A stretch of 50,085 nt of DNA, from positions 1-50,085 of the forward strand of contig JAAZNF010000117.1 in assembly GCA_012798435.1 (NCBI GenBank), given 5' to 3'. The first letter of the stretch is position 1. Each line of letters starts with the position of its first letter. The translations under genes were made by a program, and so were the position numbers. The DNA comes from Myxococcales bacterium. Its GTDB lineage: Bacteria > Myxococcota > B64-G9. This document shows, one piece after another, positions 15,515-24,533 of the stretch. Under the pieces are notes generated by a model, which was given only the letters and a program-made list of their open reading frames with translations, was not told where the DNA came from and ran no database searches.

Positions 15515-16452
15515 AGAGCAGGTTCGTGTATGGCCCCGTGCCCTCCCGACGCCTCGGTCGGTCGCTGGGAATCGACCTAGTTCCCTTCAAGACCTGCTCC
15601 TACGACTGCATTTACTGCCAGCTCGGACGCACCACAAACAAGACCACGGACCTCCGCGAGTACGTCTCGGTGGACGGTCTGCTCGACGAGGTCGCAGAGA
15701 AGCTGCGCTGGGCACCGCGTCCGGACTTCATCGGGCTTGCCGGCTCCGGGGAGCCGACGCTGCACTCGCGAATCGGGGATATTGTTGCTGGGGTCAAGGC
15801 GCTCACCAGCGTCCCCGTGGCCGTCCTCACCAACGGCTCGTTGCTGTGGAAACCCGAGGTTCGTGCTGGCCTCGCGGAGGCCGATCTGGTCATGCCGTCG
15901 CTCGACGCGGGCGATCAGTCGAGCTTCGAACGCGTGAATCGGCCCCACCCCGAGATCTCGTTCGAGCGGATGGTCGACGGTCTTGTGACGTTCGCGCAGG
16001 GCTACAAGGGGAAGATCTGGCTGGAGGTGTTCGTCCTTGGAGGCATCACCGATCGGCCGGAGGAGCTCAAGCGAGTTGCCGCCATCGTCGACAGAATCCG
16101 ACCAACCCGAGTTCAGTTGAACACGGTGTCACGGCCTCCCGCGGAGGCATGCGCGCTCGCTACCCCGAGAGAAGTCCTCGAGCGCCTGCTCCAGCTCTTC
16201 TCGGTTCCCTGCGAGGTCATCGCCGAACACCCTTCGATGCCACCGGCCGGAGCGGCCGAGAGCAGCGATATCGAGGACGAGATCGTGGCCTTGTTGAAAA
16301 GGAGGCCCTGCACGGTCGAGGGCATCGCCGCCGGGCTCGGCCTGCGTCCGAATGAGGTGCTGAAGCACCTGGAGGCGCTCTGCGCCAGGGGCAGCATCCG
16401 GTCCGAGCGAAGGGGTGAGGACATGTTCTACGAGGGAGCATGCAACCGATGA
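15511..16452 (+). CDS. Radical SAM protein with C-terminal winged-helix-like domain
   Basis: The 313-residue protein has the radical-SAM motif CSYDCIYCQ (Cys29, Cys33, Cys36), a GSGEPTLHS glycine-rich motif near 77 and a TIM-barrel body to about 215. A C-terminal domain (about 245-313; VEGIAAGLGLRPNEVLKHLEAL) resembles a winged helix. Relatives of this type occur with NifB-like and ORP-like genes. A Cys- or cluster-modifying role is inferred, but no NifB-type NifX domain is present. ATGA overlap with DUF89. Confidence 0.88.
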   Translation: MKSRFVYGPVPSRRLGRSLGIDLVPFKTCSYDCIYCQLGRTTNKTTDLREYVSVDGLLDEVAEKLRWAPRPDFIGLAGSGEPTLHSRIGDIVAGVKALTSVPVAVLTNGSLLWKPEVRAGLAEADLVMPSLDAGDQSSFERVNRPHPEISFERMVDGLVTFAQGYKGKIWLEVFVLGGITDRPEELKRVAAIVDRIRPTRVQLNTVSRPPAEACALATPREVLERLLQLFSVPCEVIAEHPSMPPAGAAESSDIEDEIVALLKRRPCTVEGIAAGLGLRPNEVLKHLEALCARGSIRSERRGEDMFYEGACNR

Positions 16453-17324
16453 GCAAGGGAACCAGTGCTGCCAAGCTCACCATCATCGTCGACAACAAGG
16501 CCGCTGAGGGGTTGCTCTGCGAGCACGGCTTCTCGGCCTGGATCGAGGTCGCCGGCCGACGGCTGCTCTTCGACACGGGGCAGGGAGAGGCGCTTGCGGG
16601 CAACGCGGACAAGCTCGGCATCGACCTGCGTACCGCCGACACCCTCGTCCTCAGCCATGGGCACTACGACCACACTGGCGGCGTCCCCCTCCTCATCGCA
16701 CGAGCTCCGACCGCGGAGATCTACGCCCATCCAGCGGCGGCCGGTCCCCGGTACTCGCTCCGCGACGGTATCGCGAAGCCGATAGCCATGCCCGCGGCCG
16801 CACGCACCGCGATCGAGGTCCATCCGGTTGGCGTGCGGTGGACCACACGGTCGCAGCAGCTCGCGATCGATCTTGGGCTCACCGGTCCTATCCCCCGGCT
16901 CACCGACTTCGAGGACACCGGCGGCCCCTTCTTCGTCGACGCCGACGGCGCGCAGCCCGATCCGATCGCGGACGACCTGGCGTTGTGGATGCGCACGGAT
17001 CGGGGGCTGGTCGTGGTCGTGGGTTGCAGCCACGCTGGCCTGGTGAACACGTTGCGCCATGCGCTGAAGCTGAGCGGGGAGCCTCGACTGCACGCGGTGC
17101 TCGGTGGCTTTCACCTGGGCGAGGCGAGCGAGGTTCGTCTCGCTCGCACGATGGTCGAGCTGCAGGAACTTGGCCCCGACCTGATCGTCCCGTGCCATTG
17201 CACCGGGGACGCTCCGGTGGAAAGGCTCCGGCAGAGCTTCGGCGAGCGTGTCGTGCCGGGATCCGCGGGCGCGGTGTTTCGCTTTGGCGGCGCATCGGCA
17301 TCGACGACGAAGGAGTGGACCTGA
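16449..17324 (+). CDS. Metallo-beta-lactamase fold hydrolase (dihydropteridine-type)
   Basis: The 291-residue protein has the metal motif HGHYDHTGG (His70, His72, Asp74, His75), GCSHAGLVNT near 195, and GGFHLGEAS and CHCTGD near the end. This pattern fits the MBL group that includes the 7,8-dihydropterin-6-yl-methyl aminobenzene phosphate synthase of methanogens. Start 16449 is preferred over 16440 because GGGAG is then about ten bases upstream and the start overlaps the radical-SAM stop. It probably hydrolyses a small phosphate or ester. Confidence 0.88.
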   Translation: MSKGTSAAKLTIIVDNKAAEGLLCEHGFSAWIEVAGRRLLFDTGQGEALAGNADKLGIDLRTADTLVLSHGHYDHTGGVPLLIARAPTAEIYAHPAAAGPRYSLRDGIAKPIAMPAAARTAIEVHPVGVRWTTRSQQLAIDLGLTGPIPRLTDFEDTGGPFFVDADGAQPDPIADDLALWMRTDRGLVVVVGCSHAGLVNTLRHALKLSGEPRLHAVLGGFHLGEASEVRLARTMVELQELGPDLIVPCHCTGDAPVERLRQSFGERVVPGSAGAVFRFGGASASTTKEWT

Positions 17325-17347
17325 TGCTTGCGGACAGGACGTGACCC

Positions 17348-18003
17348 ATGACGACCCGGACCTCCACCAACTTCTGGCTCGACGTGATCTCTCTGGTGGT
17401 GATGGTTGGCCTGGCAGCGACCGGAGGCCTGATCCACTTCGTGCTGCCCGCGGGGACGGGCACTTCTACGAGCTGTTTGGCTGGAACAGGCACGACATTG
17501 GGCAGGTGCACTTCTATCTCGCGGTAGCCGCTGTTGGGCTACTGGCGCTGCACGTGCTGTTGCATTGGAGCTGGGTCTGCTGCGTCGTCGGGAAAGCCGT
17601 TGGGAGAGAGACCCCATCTCGGAGAGCGCAGACGACCTGGGGGCTCGTCCTGCTGCTCGGCATCGCGCTCTTCCTCATTGGCGGACTCTGGTGGGCCTCC
17701 ATCATGGTCCAGAAAACGGCACCGGAAGAGAGAGGACGAGGCCGCAGGGCTAATCTCGAGAACATGGCATCTGGCGAGCCGGCGACCACCGCGCGAAAGT
17801 CAGAGGAACCTGTTGCACCACTCGCAGCGTCTCCACCGTCGTCCGCGACTTCGATCAGTAGAAGCGTCGATGGCGAGGGCACCAGCGTCCGCGAGCAGCA
17901 TGCCGATGAATGCCCCGCCGGCTCGGCGATCGACGGCCGCACCTCACTGAGGGAAGCAGCGTCGGAAACCGGGGTGGGTGGAACTGAACTGAGAGAGAAT
18001 TGA
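17348..18003 (+). pseudogene. DUF4405 cytochrome b-like membrane protein, frameshifted near 17458
   Basis: From ATG 17348 the frame encodes a DUF4405 start: a first helix ending GGLIHFVLPAGTG. The rest of the family (HFYELFGWNRHDIGQVHFYLAV, two further helices ending ALHVLLHWSW and LFLIGGLWWAS) continues in the next frame after a GGGGACGGG stretch at 17452-17460. One missing base would join them. The tail (ECPAGSAIDGRTSL.EAASETGV) matches the conserved end of these proteins. It is either a sequence error or a recent frameshift. Conserved His residues suggest haem binding and a quinone/electron role. Confidence 0.7.
17966..17984 (+). repeat. Right copy of the 19-bp direct repeat
   Basis: AAACCGGGGTGGGTGGAAC is identical to 76-94. 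Here it lies in the last codons of the DUF4405 gene, just before degenerate GAGAGAGAA(C/T)T copies at 17990-18012. Confidence 0.85.
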
Positions 18004-18049
18004 GAGAGAACTGGGGAACTGGCAATATGAAGGTATCCCTACAGAAAAA

Positions 18050-20245
18050 CTAGTTTGCTACCCGAACCCGGCGCCGGGCGATGACCCGGCTGTTGCCGTC
18101 GGTGTCCCTGGCCACGATCTCCAGCAGATGCTCACAATTCGTCAACGCGCTGGTGTCGAGCTGACCCCCGAAGCCTACGCGGTTGCAGCTTGCGTATCCC
18201 GGCCACACAAGGCAGACGTCCGGCCGGTCGCCGCCATAGACAAGGGCCTGCCTCAGAGTGCCATCCACCACAAGTTCCACGGAGCCAACCCCCTTGTTGT
18301 CGAGCGCCCAGCCTGCCACGGCCACCGTTCCTGAGATCACGGCCTCCGGCGTCGGAGCGTCCAGACAGCCGAACGGCGGCAGCCGAGAGTCTAGCCAGGC
18401 CGCTACCGAGTTAATGGTAGCCAAAGAGCCGATCATCAGGTAGGACCGCGCCCGCACCGTTCCCCATGCTGGGATGGCAAAGGTGTTGAGCGGCCGGAAA
18501 TTGTTGAAGGGAAGCGTGCGCAATTGCCAGCCCTGGAAGTTGGGATTGCGGTTTTCGGAATACAGACCCACACCGTAGTCGAGCGAACTGCTCTGCATGC
18601 AGGCGAATCCGCCCGGGCTGGTGAAGTTTTTATAATAGAAGCCGTCGTTGGCCGGCTGGTCGATGGCGATCTCCCTGCCCTCGGAGTTGAAAAGACGCCA
18701 CAGGTCGGGACCGTTGTTGCCGTTCGCGGTGTACACCGTGGGCATCTCCTGCTGGGTGTAGCGGTGATCCAGGTCGGAAAGATTGAAGACCGTGTAGTCT
18801 AGCTCGACCACGTGGTAGTCAACGAAGCGCAGCCGCTGGACGACCCGCACATCGGAGCGCCGCTCGCGCAGGTTCGGATCGTCGCAGGCATCCGTGGAGC
18901 AGTCGGTGCGGTCCCAGTTGGGGTTCCAGAAGAGCGGATTGGTGGCGATGATCAGCAGGCCATCGGTGTTATTTACGCTCTCCACCCCCGAGCCACGGTT
19001 GCAGCGGTTGCCGCCTTGTACCGGGTTCCAGCCCAGATAGGTAATGGAGTTCTGGCACTGGGTGGGAACGGTGGCGCATGAAGCGTTCCAAGCACAGTTC
19101 TGCATGGCTCGGTCAGGGTCGTAAAAGGCCACCTGCACCTCCCGACCGGTGTCGTTTGCGTCGATGGTATTGAAGGAATTCATGCCCGGAAGCCCCGAGC
19201 CCTTCACACCGAAGAAAATAATGCTGCCGCCCCATTCCCGCCGGGTGCCGATCTTTATCTCGCCGGCGCCGTTGTAGAGGTAGTCGTCGTGAAAGCCGTT
19301 CACGGTGGTGGACTCCGACCGGCCGATGATCGTCTCTCCGGGAAGCGGAGACTCGGAAACCGGCTCCGGGTCGGGCACTGCGGGACAGCCCGAGCATTCC
19401 GCGGCTGCACTACAGTCGGTATCGTCGCAATCCGTCGTCTGGTCGCCGTCGTTGTCACGACTATCCCCGCAACAAGATTCCTTACCGACGCACGCTCCGC
19501 CCGAGCATGTGTCCGTTGAGGTGCAGGAATTCTGATCGTTGCAGCTATCGCTGTTGTTCGTATGGACACAACCCTGCATCGGGTGACAGTCATCGTTAGT
19601 GCAGGGGTTCGAATCGCTGCAATCGATCATCCTTCCGACGCAGATGCCGCCCTGACAGCGGTCTCGGTCTGTGCACAGATTGCCATCGTCACACACAGTG
19701 CCGTCCTGAAGGTTTTCCATCTGGCAGGTGCCTGTGGTCGGCTGGCAGGTGTTCTTGCGACAGTCGTTGTCCCCGGAAGTGTCGCAGGTGATGACGGTGG
19801 CGGGGTCCAGCTTGCACGCGGTCTCCTGACAGGCCAGCCTGCCGTTGCAGGCATCACCGTCCTCGAAGGGTTCGCAGTCCGCATCCTGCTGACAGGCGCA
19901 GACGTTCTCACCGCGGCAGACGCCCTGCTGGCAGGTGTCGCCGGTGGTGCAGGGGTCTTGATCGTCGCAAGCAGCGGTGTTGAACACACTGCCGCAGCCG
20001 TCGGTGGGATGACAGGTGTCATCGGTGCAGGGATTTCCGTCGTCACAGGGGCCGAGCTGCGGCGTGTGAAGACAACCTGTCTCCGGGTCACAGCCGTCCC
20101 AGGTGCAAGGGTTCTTGTCGTCGCAGTCGACGTCCGCACACCTGTTTCCCGTGTTCCCGCAGGCCGCTGCCAGCACCAGCACAGATGGCACCAGCCACAA
20201 CACCTGCCGGTGCCGGCCGAAAAAAGACATGCATTGCGTCATCAT
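18050..20245 (-). CDS. Large Cys-rich surface lipoprotein with repeated Asp/Cys motifs
   Basis: The 731-residue protein has a signal peptide with lipobox LAAAC at about residue 29. Residues ~35-285 hold at least eight disulfide-rich repeats of the type CDDxxPCTxDxCxxxxGC. This is the pattern of Myxococcota and Bradymonadales surface lipoproteins; each repeat is Asp-rich and may bind Ca2+. The C-terminal ~440 residues are beta-rich and end in an Ig-like domain (GTVAVAGWALDNKGVGSVELVVDG). The start is not firmly fixed because ATG codons occur at residues 1, 2 and 6. GC looks lower than in the genes to its right. Function is likely adhesion or surface binding. Confidence 0.82.
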   Translation of the reverse strand: MMTQCMSFFGRHRQVLWLVPSVLVLAAACGNTGNRCADVDCDDKNPCTWDGCDPETGCLHTPQLGPCDDGNPCTDDTCHPTDGCGSVFNTAACDDQDPCTTGDTCQQGVCRGENVCACQQDADCEPFEDGDACNGRLACQETACKLDPATVITCDTSGDNDCRKNTCQPTTGTCQMENLQDGTVCDDGNLCTDRDRCQGGICVGRMIDCSDSNPCTNDDCHPMQGCVHTNNSDSCNDQNSCTSTDTCSGGACVGKESCCGDSRDNDGDQTTDCDDTDCSAAAECSGCPAVPDPEPVSESPLPGETIIGRSESTTVNGFHDDYLYNGAGEIKIGTRREWGGSIIFFGVKGSGLPGMNSFNTIDANDTGREVQVAFYDPDRAMQNCAWNASCATVPTQCQNSITYLGWNPVQGGNRCNRGSGVESVNNTDGLLIIATNPLFWNPNWDRTDCSTDACDDPNLRERRSDVRVVQRLRFVDYHVVELDYTVFNLSDLDHRYTQQEMPTVYTANGNNGPDLWRLFNSEGREIAIDQPANDGFYYKNFTSPGGFACMQSSSLDYGVGLYSENRNPNFQGWQLRTLPFNNFRPLNTFAIPAWGTVRARSYLMIGSLATINSVAAWLDSRLPPFGCLDAPTPEAVISGTVAVAGWALDNKGVGSVELVVDGTLRQALVYGGDRPDVCLVWPGYASCNRVGFGGQLDTSALTNCEHLLEIVARDTDGNSRVIARRRVRVAN

Positions 20246-20708
20246 GAAGGAATCATAACCCAGACCAGCCGTTTTATAAGCATCAAACGGGTCGTCGCGT
20301 CACGAGCGGTTGACCGGTGAATTGGCGAGCGTATCTCTACCAACCTCCTCTGGGGATGCTTCCTGGAACTCCCCGGTTCCCAAGGGTTCCGGCTCCGAGT
20401 TCTGTTCATTGCCCAACTTGATCCATGACGAACTTCGTGACGAATGTTGCATTGTGAACGACAGACTTGCACCGCAGACCCTCCGCTTGGAAGCATTATA
20501 GTATGGTCCTTAGGAAAACGAATCGAGGCCGGCGAGGAAGAGGAGGATCCACCCCGGTTTGATCCCGGTCTGCCCTGGTTCCCTCACTGCAGGTTCTCTC
20601 CGGCTTCTCCGGCTGGACCATCAGTTCGGCACGACGGGTTTTCTGACGGAGATCGGCAGGTGGACGGCAAACTTGCCTCGACAAACCTCCGTGTGGAAGC
20701 ATGACACC
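20246..20708. other. 463-bp intergenic gap with a degenerate repeated segment
   Basis: No supported gene lies between the divergent lipoprotein and the DUF523 gene. Two 32-base segments, 20465-20496 and 20671-20702, match at about 24 of 32 positions, beginning ACTTGC and ending TGGAAGCAT in both. The second ends just before the DUF523 start. They could be binding sites or old duplication scars. Confidence 0.4.
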
Positions 20709-21248
20709 ATGATCGCGAAGGCCATGAAGGGCGTCTGGCGGGTGCGGCTCGCCCGGGGCGACCGCCTGGCGTGTTCGGCTTGTCTCTTGGGAGAGCTCTG
20801 CCGCTACGACGGCGTCTCCAAGCCCTGCCCGGCCGCGCTGACATTGGCCGCGCGCTGCCGCCGGGCCGGCGTCGAGGTGGTGGCCGTCTGTCCGGAGGTG
20901 CTGGGCGGCCTGGCCTGCCCGCGGCCGGGGGCGTACCTGGCCGGCGGCGATGGACACGCCGCCCACGCGGGGCTCGCGCGGGTGCGGACCGCCGAGCAGG
21001 GGAGGGATGTCACAGCGGCTTTTCTGCGAGGGGCGAGGCGAGCCTTCGAGCGAGCAACGGGCGCGCGGTTCTTTCTGCTCAAGGCCCGTTCTCCCTCGTG
21101 CGGCCTGGGCCGGACCGAGATCGACGGCGCGCTCGCACCCGGAGACGGTGTGCTCGCCGCGCTGCTGGTGCAGGCGGGTATCGCCTGCATGACCGATGAG
21201 GACCTAAGCGCCGGCCGGCTGCGGATCGTCATCTCCCGACCTCGCTGA
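20709..21248 (+). CDS. DUF523 family protein (YbbK-like)
   Basis: The 179-residue protein has the DUF523 signatures CSACLLGELCRYDGVSK (about residues 21-37), VVAVCPEVLGGLACPRP (about 60-76), RTAEQGRDVTAAFL and LKARSPSCGLG. Its conserved Cys residues suggest binding of metal or a cluster. No activity is established for the family. ATG 20709 has GGAAG nine bases upstream; ATG 20724 is an alternative. It stands alone between two genes on the minus strand. Confidence 0.85.
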   Translation: MIAKAMKGVWRVRLARGDRLACSACLLGELCRYDGVSKPCPAALTLAARCRRAGVEVVAVCPEVLGGLACPRPGAYLAGGDGHAAHAGLARVRTAEQGRDVTAAFLRGARRAFERATGARFFLLKARSPSCGLGRTEIDGALAPGDGVLAALLVQAGIACMTDEDLSAGRLRIVISRPR

Positions 21249-21346
21249 GAAAGCGACCCCGGCTGGTTCGGCGTGAAAGACCCGCTCGGCGCTGCGCGAG
21301 CTCACTGTGCGCCACGGTGTGCCGAGCAAGGATTCCCGAACGGGTC

Positions 21347-22770
21347 TCAACGGCGCCGGCGCTTGGCGAGGTGTGCCCGCGCCGTCGCGAGATACCGCCG
21401 GCGTGCCTCTGAGTGCTCGACGATGGGCCGCGGGCAGTCGCGGCCGAGGCGCACGCCGGCGCGCTGGAGGACGTCCTCCGGGGCCTCCCAAGGACTGTGG
21501 ATGAACCTCGCGGGGAGCCTGGCGAGCTTGGGAGGGTACTGCCGGACGTAGCTTCCTTCGGGGTCGAAGCACCGCCCCTGCGCGACCGGGTTCATGACCC
21601 GGAAGTACGGCTGGGCATCACAGCCGCAGCCGGCGCACCACTGCCATCCCATGTTGTTCTGGGCCCAATCGCCGTCGGTGAGCCACTCCAGGTAGTGCAC
21701 CTCGCCGCGCTTGTAGTCGATCATCAGATGCTTGGCGAGGAAGCTCGCCGAAATCATGCGGGCCCGGTTGTGCACGAACCCCTCAGCAAGGAGCTGGCGC
21801 GCCGCGGCATCGACGACGGGATACCCCGTGGCCCCCTCGACCCAGGCCTGCCAGCCCGCCTCGTCGGTTCGCCATGGAAAGTCCGCGAACTCGGCTCGGA
21901 AAGGCTGGTGGAGCACGTCGGGCCGATCCCACAGGATGGAGTGGGCGAACTCGCGCCAGAGCAGCTCGTTCTCGAAGGCGCGTCCCGATTCGGTGCCCCC
22001 GAGGGCTTTACGGATCGCCGAGAAGACCTGTCGGATCGAGAGCGTCCCGAACTTGAGATCGGCCGAGAGGCGGCTCGTTCCAGCCAGGTCCAGACGGTCC
22101 CGCTGCTTGGCATACCTCGGCCCAGGCCCGCGAAGAAATGCCAGCAGCCGGCCCTGCGCCGCCCGCTCGCCTCCGGGCTGCACCTTGGGATTCGGCACGA
22201 GGCTGAGGTCGACGAGCCGGGGGATCGGCACCGACTCTTCGAGAAAGGCGTGCGAGACCCGAGGTAGCACCGGAGGCACAGGATGTGGCGCTGCCGGGGA
22301 CACGTCGCGGCGCCACGCGCGCGCGAAGGCGGAGAACACGGCGTAGGGCTTGCCGGTGCCGCTGCGGATCGAGCCGGGGGGCTGAGCGTCTCCCCGTCGT
22401 ACAGCCGGAAACGTTCTCCCAGAGCCGCGGCGATCCTCCGGTCGCGTTCGCGGCCGACGGGCGCGGCCCAGGGGTGCGCAACCACGCGGTCGGCCTTCCA
22501 GAGCGCTGCTAGCCTGGGCACGACATCGACGCTTCGGCCCGGGACGACGATGAGGCGCGAGCCACGGGAGCGCAGATTCTCGGAAAGCTCCGAGAGCGAT
22601 TCGAGCAGGAACTGGATTCGGTGCGCGAGCCGCTGCGCACGTTCTGGCGCGAAGAAGTACGGATCGAGCACGAAGAGCGGGATGGTTTCGCCCGCCATGG
22701 CGGCCTCCGCGAGGGGCGCATGGTCGGCGATGCGCAGATCCTTGCCGCGAAACCAGACGATGGTCCTCAT
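21347..22770 (-). pseudogene. Cryptochrome/photolyase family gene with a frameshift in a G6 tract
   Basis: From ATG 22770 (MRTIVWFRGKDLRIAD) the antenna-binding domain reads intact to LYDGETLSPP. The frame is then lost at a run of six G (22376-22381, + strand). One extra base there would join it to the rest: the FAD-binding part with FENELLWREF, FVHNRARMISASFLAKHL, NNMGWQWCAGCGCDAQPYFR and a C-terminal FIHSPWEAP. The body is complete otherwise, at about 474 residues. This is a typical homopolymer error or a phase-variable/decayed gene. The product would repair UV pyrimidine dimers or act as a blue-light receptor. Confidence 0.8.
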
Positions 22771-22855
22771 ACCAGCGCCTGATGTTCCCCTCGGACTCCG
22801 GTCGTGTAAAGCCAATTCGTCAACCGCATCCCTCGCGAACGGTGCATCCGGTTTT

Positions 22856-22883
22856 TTGACTCGCCGCGCGCCGGCCGTATGCT
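22856..22883 (+). promoter_or_regulatory. Sigma70-type promoter of the PQQ-propeller operon
   Basis: TTGACT (22856-22861) and TATGCT (22878-22883) are 16 bases apart. Transcription would start near 22890, leaving about 12 bases to the GTG at 22902 with GGAGAG within the leader. It lies in the divergent gap with the photolyase. Confidence 0.55.
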
Positions 22884-22901
22884 GGAGGACGGAGAGCCAG
22901 C

Positions 22902-24533
22902 GTGGCCAGCCGATCCCAGATGAAGCGCGTGGAGCCCAAGGGCCCCCTTTCGGCCTCCGAGCGCGAGGTGCTCGCCACCGCCCTGGAGCGGTTCCGCGCC
23001 CCCGCCGCGCGACTCGATCGCTACCGCTACGGCCTGCTGGTGGGGTTTCTCGGCGGCGTCATCCTGGGGCTCTCCGGCTTCTTGGTGGCCCACTCGCTCT
23101 CGCAGGCCCCGATAACGGACGCCTCGCTCGACAAGCCGCCCGTCTCGAAAGCGCCCGCCGAGAGCCTCGCGGCCGCGGCCAGCGAGGAAGAGGAGGACCC
23201 GCCGCTCGTTCCCATCCTGCGCCACCTCTTGCCTGAGCCCCGGGGGCTCCTGCAGTTTCGCGGCAACGCCGCGCGCAACTGGTACGGCGAGGGACCGTTC
23301 CCCAGGCACCCGCGCATCCTATGGCGCTACCCCAAAGAGCCGATGTGCGCCATCTCCTACGTGGGGCACGAGCCGGTGGAATGGTGCGGTACCGGCTGGA
23401 CCGGCCAGCCGGTGGTGTGGGAGCGCGACGATGGCGTCACCGAGGTGATCGTGGGCGCCTTCGACGGCCAGGTGCACTTCATCGACGCCGAGACGGGCCG
23501 CGACCTGCGGCCTGCGTTCCCCACCGGCGACATCATCAAGGGCTCGGTCACCCTGGATCCCGACGGCTACCCGTTGCTGTACTTCGGCAGCCGGGACAAC
23601 TACCTGCGCGTGCTGGCCCTGGATCGCGATCGGCCGGTCGAGCTGTGGCGCCTCGACGCCCACGACTTTCCGCTCATGGGCAACGACGACTGGGACGGCA
23701 ACCCGGTGGTGCAGGACGGCGTCCTGTACGAAGGGGGGGAGAACGGGACCTTCTTCGCCATCGAACTCAACCGCGACTTCGACCGCCGCGGCCGGGTGGT
23801 GGTGCAGCCCCGCCTGCTGCTCGCGGTGCCATCCTGGAACGACGAGTTCATGGCCCTGCTCGGTCACCGTGACTTCAGCATCGAGAGCTCGGTCGCCCTC
23901 TTCGGCGAGCGGGCCTACTTCGCCAACTCGGCGGGCCGGGTGATGGGGCTGGACGTCTCGCGGGCACGGCAGGGGCGCGCGCCACTGGTTTTCGACTTTC
24001 TGGCCTTTGACGACATCGACGCCACCGTGGTGGCGGACGGGGAGGGGCGGTTGATCGTGGCCGCGGAGCTGGAGCGCTTTCACCCGGTGGCGCACGCGCT
24101 CGGCCAGCTCATGCTGCTGGACCCGTCGCGGCCGGAGGACCCGGTGGTGTGGAGCCTGTCGGCGCCGCCAGGTCCCAAGGAGCCCGACAAGGGGGGCATC
24201 TGGTCCACCCCGGCCATCTACGACGAGATGATCTACGCCACCACCCACGCGGGCGAAGTGTGGGCGGTGGATCGGGAGACCGGACGGGTGGACTTCGTGG
24301 ATGCGTTGGGCTGGCACGCCTGGTCGTCGCCGGTGGTGGTGGACGGGCACCTGCTGGTGGCGAGCTGCACGGGCGAACTGCGCGCCTATTCCCTGGAGAA
24401 CCCGCGCGCACCCCGGCGCGCCTGGTCCCTCACCATCCCCTCGGGCTCTTGCATCGAGAGCACCCCGGCGGTATGGAAGGGCCAGATCTTCGTGGGAGCG
24501 CGCGACGGCTACCTCTACGCACTTGGAGAGTGA
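22902..24533 (+). CDS. Membrane-anchored PQQ-like beta-propeller protein
   Basis: The 543-residue protein has an N-terminal cytoplasmic stretch, one membrane helix (about 43-66, YGLLVGFLGGVILGLSGFLVA), an acidic linker, and an exported domain from ~110. That domain has PQQ-type repeats with Trp-docking patterns such as GAFDGQVHFIDAETGRDL, YATTHAGEVWAVDRETGRVDF and GARDGYLYALG. The seven to eight blades suggest a scaffold or sensor, not a dehydrogenase, because quinoprotein active-site residues are not seen. The GTG start has a purine-rich site upstream. It is followed without a gap by the FGE-like gene. Confidence 0.85.
   Translation: MASRSQMKRVEPKGPLSASEREVLATALERFRAPAARLDRYRYGLLVGFLGGVILGLSGFLVAHSLSQAPITDASLDKPPVSKAPAESLAAAASEEEEDPPLVPILRHLLPEPRGLLQFRGNAARNWYGEGPFPRHPRILWRYPKEPMCAISYVGHEPVEWCGTGWTGQPVVWERDDGVTEVIVGAFDGQVHFIDAETGRDLRPAFPTGDIIKGSVTLDPDGYPLLYFGSRDNYLRVLALDRDRPVELWRLDAHDFPLMGNDDWDGNPVVQDGVLYEGGENGTFFAIELNRDFDRRGRVVVQPRLLLAVPSWNDEFMALLGHRDFSIESSVALFGERAYFANSAGRVMGLDVSRARQGRAPLVFDFLAFDDIDATVVADGEGRLIVAAELERFHPVAHALGQLMLLDPSRPEDPVVWSLSAPPGPKEPDKGGIWSTPAIYDEMIYATTHAGEVWAVDRETGRVDFVDALGWHAWSSPVVVDGHLLVASCTGELRAYSLENPRAPRRAWSLTIPSGSCIESTPAVWKGQIFVGARDGYLYALGE

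Noticed and set aside
20559-20708. A longer start for DUF523
   Set aside because: The extra 50 residues have no resemblance to the family and include a degenerate repeat.
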